In this document: piece after piece, positions 1-8,200 of the stretch
Numbering within the stretch: the stretch's first letter is position 1
Layout of the letters: each line of letters begins with the position of its first letter
Assembly (NCBI GenBank): GCA_002428525.1
Contig: DIWU01000003.1
Coordinates: 1 to 64,000, forward strand
Reading direction: 5' to 3'
Length of the DNA: 64,000 nt
Source of the DNA: a bacterium UBP14_UBA6098
GTDB taxonomy: Bacteria > UBP14 > UBA6098
Program-made: the position numbers and the translations under genes
Notes under the pieces: model-generated
Seen by the model: only the letters and a program-made list of their open reading frames with translations
The model's database searches: none
What the model was told of the DNA's origin: nothing

Positions 1-15
1 AAAGAGGGGAATACG

Positions 16-56
16 GGCCGGCGCAAGACCGGCCTAAACGAAGATTCGGGCGAATC
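16..56. repeat. Two short perfect inverted repeats
   Basis: GGCCGG (16-21) pairs with CCGGCC (29-34) across a 7-nt loop. GATTCG (43-48) pairs with CGAATC (51-56). They lie at the left edge of a 373-bp stretch before the first gene. The first could be a terminator for a gene left of the window, but no T-run follows it, so I call them only palindromes. The rest of 1-373 holds the three repeats and the promoter listed next; I see no gene there. Confidence 0.5.
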
Positions 57-74
57 GCTAACGCCTTAGGGTAA

Positions 75-116
75 CAAAAAGATTGCTTCGTCGGGCGTTG
101 CCCTCCTCGCAATGAC
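75..116. repeat. Dispersed intergenic repeat of the 'HCEER' type
   Basis: Read on the minus strand in one frame this gives HCEEGNARRSNLF, which resembles the spurious CHCEERSDEAI-type peptides produced by a family of interspersed intergenic repeats in many environmental bacterial genomes. It is partly palindromic: ATTGC (82-86) can pair with GCAAT (109-113), and GGGC (93-96) with GCCC (100-103). The family resemblance is from memory of such translated peptides, not from a search. It is probably non-coding. Confidence 0.5.
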
Positions 117-181
117 GGCGGCGGAATTTGACATTAGAGCATTAGGGTTTGGTTAGGCATTCGGATTTAGGATCTAAAAAA

Positions 182-200
182 GGGCGTATTCAATACGCCC
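182..200. repeat. Perfect 9-bp inverted repeat GGGCGTATT-C-AATACGCCC
   Basis: The arms 182-190 and 192-200 are exact reverse complements separated by one base. Elements of the form 'gggcgtattNaatacgcccctac' are a second common dispersed repeat type in environmental genomes (recalled, not searched). It sits about 110 bp upstream of the promoter of the first gene. Confidence 0.5.
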
Positions 201-209
201 CTACGGTAA

Positions 210-293
210 AACCTTTTACCTTTTACCCTTTACCCTTTACCCTTTACCCTTTAACTTATTGCCTTTTACCCTTTACCCTTTACATTTTACCCT
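210..293. repeat. Degenerate heptamer tandem repeat (CCCTTTA)n
   Basis: The unit CCCTTTA (TTTACCC in another phase) recurs with small deviations in two blocks, about 222-252 and 262-277, with related pyrimidine-rich sequence around them. The strand bias is strong. An open frame crosses it, but the peptide is an artefact of the repeat. It ends about 20 bp before the -35 box of the following promoter, so copy-number change could affect that promoter. Confidence 0.7.
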
Positions 294-311
294 CCCCCTT
301 TCCCTTTTCCC

Positions 312-340
312 TTGACATCCGATACTCAATCGCTTATTTT
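312..340 (+). promoter_or_regulatory. Sigma70-type promoter for the PAS/GGDEF-like pair
   Basis: TTGACA at 312-317, a 17-nt spacer, then TATTTT at 335-340. The first start codon is at 374 with a GGAGG Shine-Dalgarno at about 363-367. Spacing and -35 box are canonical; the -10 box matches four of six consensus positions. Confidence 0.6.
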
Positions 341-373
341 AGTTGGCTGTTAAAAAAAACTCTGGAGGTTGAA

Positions 374-1171
374 ATGGTAGATAAGATTATGAAAGCGCTC
401 GACATCATCGAGGACGGCCTTCTGATTGTCAACAAAGACTATGTCATCGAATACGCCAACGCCCCGGCAAAGCGGCTCCTTCGCCAAGACGAGGTCGTCG
501 GAAAGCACTCCTACGAAGCGATTTGGGGCAGGGCCGCCCTCGAGGGCAAATCCCCGAGCTTCATAACATTCACCACCCACGAGGTCTCCAGCGCCGAGCG
601 CACCTTCGACGACGGCGTATGCCTCTATATCCGCTCGCACCCGCTCGACGACGAACACATCGTGCTTACTGTCTGGGATGTCTCCGATTATGTCAGCCTC
701 GAAAATCGCCTGAAGAAGGCCGGCACCGACCCGGTTACCAACCTCCGCAACAGCGACGGCTTCCGCGAGGAGCTCGAGAAGGAGCTCGACCGCGCCAAAC
801 GCACGAACTCCAGCCTCACGCTGATGCTCATCGAACTCGATTCGCTCGAGGGCGACTCCGGCGAGTCCCACGAACAGCTTCTCGCGAAGTTCTCCGAGAT
901 CGTCATCGACACCGCGCGTAGCTACGACATCATCTTCCGCCTCCACGGCGACACCTTCGCGATAATCATGCCCCATTGCTCCGAGGATGCCGCGAAGAAA
1001 ACCGGCGAACGTTTACTCCAGAGAGCGCAACGGACAATCGGCAATATCTGCACGACAATCGGCATCGGCGGCTCGACCAGCGCCTTCACCGGCAGAGATA
1101 TGGTCAGGCTCGCCGAAAGGGCGATGTTCGTCGCGAAGCACCGCGGCGGTAACACTTGCGTCATCGGGTGA
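374..1171 (+). CDS. PAS domain protein with degenerate GGDEF domain
   Basis: A 265-residue soluble protein. Residues about 1-110 resemble a PAS sensor (IIEDGLLIVNKDYVIEYANA, then an RLLRQDEVVGK region). Residues about 115-265 have the fold pattern of a GGDEF diguanylate cyclase (DPVTNLRNSDGFREELEKEL), but the catalytic motif reads HGDTF where active enzymes have GGDEF or GGEEF, so synthesis of cyclic di-GMP is unlikely. I infer a sensor with a pseudo-enzymatic output or a dimerisation partner. Start chosen at the ATG with GGAGG seven bases upstream; the open frame extends to 149 only through the repeat region. The stop codon shares one base with the ATG of the next gene, so the two are probably translationally coupled. 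Confidence 0.75.
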   Translation: MVDKIMKALDIIEDGLLIVNKDYVIEYANAPAKRLLRQDEVVGKHSYEAIWGRAALEGKSPSFITFTTHEVSSAERTFDDGVCLYIRSHPLDDEHIVLTVWDVSDYVSLENRLKKAGTDPVTNLRNSDGFREELEKELDRAKRTNSSLTLMLIELDSLEGDSGESHEQLLAKFSEIVIDTARSYDIIFRLHGDTFAIIMPHCSEDAAKKTGERLLQRAQRTIGNICTTIGIGGSTSAFTGRDMVRLAERAMFVAKHRGGNTCVIG

Positions 1172-1974
1172 TGGAGACAGAGCAACTCGGCGAGATTCTC
1201 GATAACATAGAAATCGGCGTCCTGCTCGTCGATTCGGGCAAAAAAGTGTCCTTCTGCAATCGCACCGCCCTCAAGATGCTCGGCAAGAGGGCCGAAGAGC
1301 CGATTTTATCGTGCCACAGCTTGCTGTTCGGGTTTGAAACCCCCTGCAAGGGCTGTTTCTTCGTCGATGGAGCGGCTGAGTCGGTCGAGATTCAGCCGAA
1401 AGACTCCGACCGAACCCTCGAATGTCGCCGATCGATGCTCCCCTCCGGCAGTTTGCTCGTGCAATTGAAGGACATCACAGCGCTGAAAAGCCTTCAGGCC
1501 GATATCGAAAGCTCGACTGTCACCGATTTCGAGAGCGGGCTTATCAAGCCGGCCTTCATCGGCGATCATCTGCAAAGGGAGATGAGCCGCGCGCGGCGCT
1601 TCGGGGGAAACATCAGCCTCATTATGCTTCGCATCACCGACCTCGCGCACCCGGGCGTGAACGGCATCCCTAAGATAGTCGCGCGAATACTTCGCGGCAT
1701 CGGCGAGATCCTCGGTAGCGACCTTCGCGCCTACGACCTCGCCTTCCGCTACGACCTCGACACCTTCGCGGTGATCCTCCCCGGCGAGGACATCGACGGC
1801 GCGATGACAGTCGCGCACCGGCTCTACTCAAAGATCAAAAACCTCGGGATTCAGCGCGCGCGCATCGGCGTCTCCGTGATGGGTTCCGCCACCTCGCCGC
1901 AGGCCGTCATCGAGTCGGCCCAGCGCGCGCTCTATATCGCCGAACACACCGACGAGCCCATCGCGACGACATAA
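1171..1974 (+). CDS. PAS domain protein with Cys-rich motif and degenerate GGDEF domain
   Basis: 267 residues, the same architecture as the upstream gene and probably its diverged paralogue: PAS-like residues about 5-110 and GGDEF-like residues about 115-265. The catalytic position reads YDLDTFAVIL, so GGDEF is lost here too, while both partners keep 'DTFA'. The PAS part carries Cys48-His49 followed by Pro-Cys59-Lys-Gly-Cys62. This C-H...PCxxC arrangement is seen in some PAS sensors and could bind a metal or respond to redox state (inference). The start is the ATG overlapping the upstream stop codon (TGATG). A terminator on the opposite strand overlaps the stop region. Confidence 0.75.
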   Translation: METEQLGEILDNIEIGVLLVDSGKKVSFCNRTALKMLGKRAEEPILSCHSLLFGFETPCKGCFFVDGAAESVEIQPKDSDRTLECRRSMLPSGSLLVQLKDITALKSLQADIESSTVTDFESGLIKPAFIGDHLQREMSRARRFGGNISLIMLRITDLAHPGVNGIPKIVARILRGIGEILGSDLRAYDLAFRYDLDTFAVILPGEDIDGAMTVAHRLYSKIKNLGIQRARIGVSVMGSATSPQAVIESAQRALYIAEHTDEPIATT

Positions 1975-2005
1975 AAAAAGCCCCGTCTCGAAATCGAGGC
2001 GAGGC
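1974..2005 (-). terminator. Rho-independent terminator for the 2031-5033 gene
   Basis: Read on the minus strand, GCC-T-CG-C-CTCGA pairs with TCGAG-A-CG-G-GGC with one mismatch and one U-G pair, and is followed by seven T residues (1973-1979 on the plus strand as A). It lies about 26 bases after the minus-strand stop codon. Confidence 0.6.
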
Positions 2006-2030
2006 CGGCTGGGGAGCCAATATCAGTTAA

Positions 2031-5000
2031 CTATTTGATAAACAATGCCTTAACGCCGCTAACCTTGCCGCCGGCGCTCATCCGAACAAGATAGGCACCG
2101 CTCGAAAGATCTCCGGGCGACCATACACAGACATAGCTTCCAGCAGTAAATGCCCCGTTCTCGACAACATCGACAACCCTGCCCGTCAGATCGAGAACCT
2201 CAATACGAACCTCGGCCGATCCGCCGAGCTTGAATCCTATCGCGCAGGTTGAATTGAAGGGGTTAGGGTAAACCGAAGCAAGCTCGAAGGTGTTCGCAAA
2301 CACCGTTTTTTCGCCGACTCCGGTTGTTGGAACCATCTCGATATCGAGGCGGTTTTCCCAACCCGTAAGCTCGACCTGCACGAAATCGATATCCGGCATG
2401 AACCCGCAATAATCGCCGAAGACCTTGTAAGTTCCCTCTCCGATATCGTCGATCGAATACCGGCCCTCGTAATCGCTGATTCCAAACGCGACCGGCCTGT
2501 CGTCCTCGACATCGAGGACATAAATCCGAACTCCGCGAACATTAAGCGGCACCGCACTCCGCGACTCAACCTCGCTGTAAACATAACCCCAGATCATACG
2601 GTCGCCGCTCCCCAAAGCGGGGATAAGTTCGAGGTCGATTCCGGAAACATCCGCCGTGACATTCACCACCGTCGCGGAACCCCATTCGAGCGTGCCGTCG
2701 TAAAATGAAGGAATATAGCTCGAATGAAAAGCGAGAACATAGTATTCTCCAAGAGGCACATTAAGCTCGTAGTTGCCCGAGGGATCCGTAAGCACCGCAT
2801 CCTGAATCTCGTCCTCCTCGCTCGAAATCGCGACAACATAGGCCGCGTCGATAGGGCCGTCAGCCTCCGCCAACACCGAGCCGTTTATCGTGCAGAGCAT
2901 CGGTGCCGACGGGAACATATGCATCGTTGTCAAGATAATTGTATCGGGTGAAGCGGTTGTTATGAAGATCGGGTCGGCCTCTAAAAGCCCGGGACGTTCG
3001 TAGTAAAAAACGGGCATATAATGCGAAGTGCTGTCGAAAGCTCCGAGGGAGTAAGTCCCCGGGTAAACCGTGAAGGAGTAGAAGCCGTCGATTCCTGTCG
3101 CCGAGGTCAATCCTGAAATCGGCCCGCCAAGGTAATCGAAAAGCTGAACCTGCGCCCCGGCAACAGGGATTCCGGTGCCGGCTTCGACAATACGGCCCCT
3201 AATGTAATGCAAATCCGCCGCCGGGTCACCAACAACGAAGCGCAGGTTTTCAACTCTCAGATTCGGGCCGCAAAAATCCCTCCACGCTCTATCCGCCGCC
3301 GATATTATCATCATAACACTATCACCATGGGCAAGCGATATCCCCGCGGCACCGAAATCGAAATAGACTTCCTCGACAATTAACGATACTCCCGGGTGGC
3401 CGATTCCGTAAGTCCCGCGAAGGACTCCATCGACCATCACAGTGATAGAGACCGATTCGTGCGCAAGCCCCGAGCGCGAGTCGTGAATATGATACCTCGC
3501 GACGATCGTCGGCCCCGGGCCGAGCGGAACCGTCGAGAGATCGCTCGGAAAAACAGGGAACATCACCGGGTTTGATAGATCGATCCAGAAGAACAGCCTC
3601 GCACCCATAACTTCAGCTACGACAAGACCTTCCGACCACGGCATCGTAGGCGTGAATGTCACAGTGTCCCCCGAAACTGTCAGCTCGGGCGAAGCCCCAA
3701 GCGTGTAAAAGCCCCAGTTTACATGGACAATCAGGCTTTCAGGAACAAACGGCTCGATCCTAAACTTTATCTGCTGATATGTGCAGGCAACATACGCCGA
3801 ATCGACCGGCGTGACGAATCGAACAACAAATGTATCCGGTGGAACAGTCGAGTCTGCGGCAATCGAAAACTCAGTAACTCCATGAACTCGATGGCCCCAG
3901 CAGTCCGAGACCGCGAAAAAAGCCCGAACGTTCGCTGAAAATGGCCAATCGAACGGTGCCTCGAAGGTGATTCTAATCCGCCCGAAATCCCCCGGCGCGA
4001 ATGAAACATCCGCAGGACTAAGATAAATCGTGTCGGAGACCGTCCCCGGAACACCGAAGGTTACCACGCCCTCGAAGCTCGCAGTGTCGATGCAGAAGGT
4101 CGTGCAAGCGGGGTCAGCCGGCCCGAAAACCATAGTAATCGGCGCATCCCGCGGAACATCGATATCCCCCGGCGCAGGAGTCGCATGGTAAAACATTATC
4201 CCACAATCCGGCGGAACTGTCGTGTCCGCGATAGTCGAAAATCTAATCGTTCCGTCGGCAAAATGCCCGTCGCAATCCGCAATCGCCCACCCACCATGGA
4301 TCTCAGCCCCATCTGGCCAAGGGCTCGAATGGTGATATTCAATGCCGATATTCGGAGCATCGCCAAACCAGAACTCGACATCGTCAGAGTCAATCGCCAC
4401 AGTATCTGCAAGCCCGTCGTGGTGAATCTCAATCCAGCCGTGAAAACTCGTCGTGTCCCAGCAAACGCTGTCGCAGTGGATACCTCGTGGCCCGAATATA
4501 ACATTGATACCGTGGGAATAAGCCACACCCGTAGCACCTAATGGGGGCATCATCTCTATAAGCTCGGGTAGGCAATCCGGTGGAACAGTCGAGTCTGCGG
4601 CAATCGAAAACTCAGTAACTCCATGAACTCGATGGCCCCAGCAGTCCGAGACCGCGAAAAAAGCCCGAATGTTCGCTGAAAATGGCCAATCGAACGGTGC
4701 CTCGTAGGTGATTCGAATCCGCCCGAAATCCCCCGGCGCGAATGAAACATCCGCAGGACTAAGATAAATCGTGTCGGAGACCGTCCCCGGAACACCGAAG
4801 GTTACCACGCCCTCGAAGCTCGCAGTGTCGATGCAGAAGGTCGTGCAAGCGGGGTCAGCCGGCCCGAAAACCATAGTAATCGGCGCATCCCGCGGAACAT
4901 CGATATCCCCCGGCGCAGGAGTCGCATGGTAAAACATAATCCCACAATCGATTTGTGCGTATATAACTGGCGATAGAATCAGCATAATCGCTAGTATTAA

Positions 5001-5033
5001 CGGGGTTATTATTTTTCTTTTTTTTGAAATCAT
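2031..5033 (-). CDS. Secreted multidomain protein with Ig-like and carboxypeptidase-regulatory-like repeats and Por-type sorting tail
   Basis: About 1,000 residues. The start is the ATG at 5033, preceded by AGGAGG; a longer frame begins five codons earlier inside the ribosome-binding site. An N-terminal signal peptide (MISKKRKIITPLILAIMLIL, cut near VIYA-Q) is followed by three Ig-like modules of about 125 residues that each end in a V/L-P-P-D motif. The first and third are nearly identical. Then come a further Ig-like segment, about three carboxypeptidase-regulatory-like beta-sandwich domains (for example GRIVEAGTGIPVAGAQVQLF), and a C-terminal tail with YPNPFN and a GAYLVRM ending typical of Por secretion/FlgD-Ig-like sorting domains. 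I infer export through a type IX-like system and a structural or adhesive surface role; no catalytic motif is visible. It stands downstream of the kinase regulator. Confidence 0.8.
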   Translation of the reverse strand: MISKKRKIITPLILAIMLILSPVIYAQIDCGIMFYHATPAPGDIDVPRDAPITMVFGPADPACTTFCIDTASFEGVVTFGVPGTVSDTIYLSPADVSFAPGDFGRIRITYEAPFDWPFSANIRAFFAVSDCWGHRVHGVTEFSIAADSTVPPDCLPELIEMMPPLGATGVAYSHGINVIFGPRGIHCDSVCWDTTSFHGWIEIHHDGLADTVAIDSDDVEFWFGDAPNIGIEYHHSSPWPDGAEIHGGWAIADCDGHFADGTIRFSTIADTTVPPDCGIMFYHATPAPGDIDVPRDAPITMVFGPADPACTTFCIDTASFEGVVTFGVPGTVSDTIYLSPADVSFAPGDFGRIRITFEAPFDWPFSANVRAFFAVSDCWGHRVHGVTEFSIAADSTVPPDTFVVRFVTPVDSAYVACTYQQIKFRIEPFVPESLIVHVNWGFYTLGASPELTVSGDTVTFTPTMPWSEGLVVAEVMGARLFFWIDLSNPVMFPVFPSDLSTVPLGPGPTIVARYHIHDSRSGLAHESVSITVMVDGVLRGTYGIGHPGVSLIVEEVYFDFGAAGISLAHGDSVMMIISAADRAWRDFCGPNLRVENLRFVVGDPAADLHYIRGRIVEAGTGIPVAGAQVQLFDYLGGPISGLTSATGIDGFYSFTVYPGTYSLGAFDSTSHYMPVFYYERPGLLEADPIFITTASPDTIILTTMHMFPSAPMLCTINGSVLAEADGPIDAAYVVAISSEEDEIQDAVLTDPSGNYELNVPLGEYYVLAFHSSYIPSFYDGTLEWGSATVVNVTADVSGIDLELIPALGSGDRMIWGYVYSEVESRSAVPLNVRGVRIYVLDVEDDRPVAFGISDYEGRYSIDDIGEGTYKVFGDYCGFMPDIDFVQVELTGWENRLDIEMVPTTGVGEKTVFANTFELASVYPNPFNSTCAIGFKLGGSAEVRIEVLDLTGRVVDVVENGAFTAGSYVCVWSPGDLSSGAYLVRMSAGGKVSGVKALFIK
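3834..4208 (-). repeat. 375-bp near-identical intragenic direct repeat, copy A
   Basis: Aligns without gaps, and with only a handful of base changes, to 4575-4949 in the same gene. It encodes one Ig-like module (from about PAPGDIDVPRDAPITMVFGP to AADSTVPPD). The intervening module at about 4209-4574 has the same fold pattern but is much more diverged. This implies recent duplication or gene conversion of one module. Confidence 0.85.
4575..4949 (-). repeat. 375-bp near-identical intragenic direct repeat, copy B
   Basis: Partner of 3834-4208 with the same length and phase. It encodes the first module after the signal peptide. Protein differences include Tyr/Phe and Ile/Val changes in the ITYEAP/ITFEAP and SANIRA/SANVRA segments. 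Confidence 0.85.
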
Positions 5034-5236
5034 CACACACCTCCTCATTAAAATTGTTTTCTCAGTTTAGTAACGCATTTTTCTTGCCATAATTTATATT
5101 GTGCTTATCTCATTGTATTGCAATATGTTACATATTTATAGAATATTTACAAGACATATTATGTTATATATTTATAACTATTTATTTTTAAATAATTTTA
5201 TCTTATTGATATATATTATGTTATATACTTTACAGG

Positions 5237-5256
5237 GTGTTATAATAATATAACAC
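5237..5256. repeat. 20-bp palindrome GTGTTAT-N6-ATAACAC after the kinase stop codon
   Basis: Arms GTGTTATA (5237-5244) and TATAACAC (5249-5256) are exact reverse complements. The palindrome starts on the last base of the minus-strand TAG stop of the kinase gene and lies in the AT-rich 207-bp gap before the secreted-protein gene. The same arms with a 6-nt spacer recur at 34006-34025, again right after a stop codon. It may be a transcript-end hairpin or an operator for the downstream gene. Confidence 0.55.
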
Positions 5257-8200
5257 TATTGCCGCTCTTTTTCTATATTATATTTTTTCATTAATTGCTG
5301 AAGGCGGCTTCTATCGATTTTAAAGGCCTTAGCGGCATCGGTGGCCTTCCAATTGTATTTTTTAAGAAGCTTAATTAAAACATCACGCTCGAAACTCTCT
5401 GCAACATCTGTTTTCAGCGCTTTCAAACGGCTGTATTCTGAGGGAAGGGTAATTCCATCGTCGGAAGGGCTAAAACGAGCTATTTTTAAGGGCAAATCGT
5501 CGATTCTCAATATGCTTGTCGAAGCGAAAATTACCGCCTCTTCGATCACTCCGATAAGCTCGCGAACATTACCGGGCCAAGGGTATCTCGTTAGTGCTGA
5601 GATCGCGGTGTTCGTTATCGATTCAAATTTTCGTTGAAATTTATTAGCAGATATTTCTATGTAATGATACGCTAATAATGGAATATCATCGGGGTGTTCC
5701 CTTAACGGCGGAATATTGACTGTAATCGGTGCGATGCGATAATATAGGTCTTTGCGGAGAATATTCGTTTTTAGCGCTTCTGTAATATCGAGATTAGTCG
5801 CGGCTATAATTCGGACATCGACAGGTATATCGGAATCGCCCCCGAGTCGCTGAATGCTCCTTGATTCGAGCACGCGAAGAAGCTTAACCTGAAGCGCGAT
5901 GGGCATCTCGCCAATTTCATCGAGGAAGAGTGTTCCGCCATTGGCGAGTTCGAATTTACCAATCTGCCTTTTATCGGCTCCTGTGAAGGCACCACGCTCG
6001 TGGCCAAAAAGTTCGCTTTCTATAAGGTTTTCGGGAATTGCCGCGCAGTTTATTGCTATAAATTGACTATTTCGTCTTGCGCTTTCAGAATGGATAGTCC
6101 TTGCTATCAAGTCTTTTCCTGTTCCTGTTTCGCCGGTTATTAATAAAGAAATATCCTCTGCGGCAATAACACTCAGCTTTTCTCGCAACTCATTGATCAC
6201 TTTGGACTTACCGATTATCACATCCTTCCCGAAACCGCCGATTGCGCGTGCCATCCCGTCCCGTTCAGCGCGAAGATCGTCGAAAAGCTCGGCATTTCTG
6301 AGCGCGATGGCCGCCTGTTCGCCTAAAGCGGCCATAAAATCGAGCGTCCTCTCGTCGAAGGCACCCTTGCCGATCCGCGCATCGGCATAAATCAAGCCTT
6401 TGAGGCCATATTTCTCAGTGGAAATCGGAACACAAAGCGCCATTGACAAATCGAGGTCTATCACCGACTCGCGCGAGGAAAGCGAGGCGTCCTCCCCTAC
6501 ACTTCCCACAAAACGGGCATTTCCGCTCTTCATAACATACTCGACGAGACCGTGGGAAAACCTCGCCGACTCGAGCGGCAACTCCGCACCATCGGCGGAT
6601 ATAGCCATCTCGAGCTCCGCGGATCCCTTTTCGACGAGGAATAACAGCACGCGCTCAGAGCCCGTCGCCTCGAGCGTCGAATCGAGGATCTTCCTCAGAA
6701 GGTGGCGAGAGTCGAGTGTCGAATTCAGCGCTTTTAGAATCGGCAGAAGCTTACGGAGACTAAGCTCGCCCCGTGCCGGCTCGCTTAGGCTTTCGAGGAG
6801 ACCGCTTTGTCGTGCGATCTCGGTAGTGTTGTCGAGGCCGGACATGAAAGCCCGCGACGAGGCCATCGCAGAGCGCGACGCGCCCAAATCGCCCAATTGT
6901 TGGAGAAGAGCGCTTTTTTTCGCGAGGATTCGCCCGAGGATGAAGGGATCCGCGAAGGGGAGCGATCCTTCGGCGAACTCGAGCGTATCGAGGGCCTCGC
7001 GGAATCTCGACTTGAAGGTTAAAATATCGGATTTTTGAATATAGAACTCATGAAGAATCCGTTTATCGACTCGCTCCGGTTCTTGTAATACTCTGTCGAT
7101 CAATGAGATAGCCGGTTCGAAAGCGCCGCTTTGCGCCTCGGAAAAGACCTCGAACAAATCGCGTATCCCCTCGGGGAGCACTACCCGCTTGATCCGGGGA
7201 AGCGCTAAACCATCCACCGCTGAAAGCATCGCGGCCTCGACGAAGAAGCGCTCGCGCTCGGATTCGCCGAGATAGATGAACATCTCGGCGGCGCGGTTCA
7301 ACGAGGCCCTCGCCGAGGAATACTCGCCGGAAAACCTCATAACCGCCGCGCGCTCTATTGCGACCGCCGAAAGACCACGCTTTCCCGCCGAGGCCGCGGC
7401 CCTCTCAGCCTCATCGATAGATTTAGCGGCAAGTCGCGAATTGCCGAAGAGGCGATGTATCTGGGAGATTAAAAGTAACGCTTGGAAAAGGATATTCTCG
7501 AGGCTGTGCTCGCGCGCGATCGCGGCAGATTCGAGAGTAAGCTGAAGCGCAGAGGCTAAGTCGTTATCAGCTATCGACATCTCGCCGAGGTTGAGTTTCA
7601 CGGCGGCGAGGCAAAGATGGTTTTCGAGGAGATTAGCCTTCGCGGTGGCCTCTATGTAGGCCTCGCGCGCGGGGCCGAACTCGCCGGCAACCTGAAGCGC
7701 TCCCGCGATATTCACCAAATCGATCAGCGCGCCCTTTTCGTTTCCGAGCGAGTCGTGAAGCCCGTGGGCGCGGCGATAGTATTCGAGGGCCTTTTCGGTG
7801 TTGCCCTGCTCGAAAAAAGTGACGCCGATATCGCCCGTGATCGAGGCCCTTTGCTCGGTGGAATCGGCGGATTCGGCCAGAGCGTTCGCTCGATAATAGG
7901 ATTCCCGCGCCCCCTCGAAATCGCCCAAGTTTTTTCGCGCGAGGGCTAACCTTTTGAGACATTTGACCTTATCCGTTTGCGAAACGAGGACGATCGAGAG
8001 CCGGTCGGCCGCTTCGAGCGCATTCCTGGCGGTGGGATAGTCGATCTTTTTCAGGGCCTCGGTTCCGACCTCGAAATAGAGCTTGGCGGCCTTTGAGGTC
8101 GAAAGGCCCGCCTCGAAATGGCGCGCCGCAGAAAGCTTACTCTGAGTAGTTGATGACGACTCCAGTATGCGTTCGGCGAGAGTGCAGTGGTTCATTGCGA

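Noticed and set aside
210..293. CRISPR-like array
   Set aside because: The unit is only 7 bp and contiguous, without spacers.
149..373. Upstream extension of the first PAS gene from a TTG at 149
   Set aside because: The peptide is a translation of the heptamer and palindromic repeats, lies across the promoter at 312-340, and the ATG at 374 has a proper ribosome-binding site.
3834..4949. Insertion sequence as the cause of the 375-bp repeats
   Set aside because: Both copies are in-frame coding modules with no terminal inverted repeats and no transposase.
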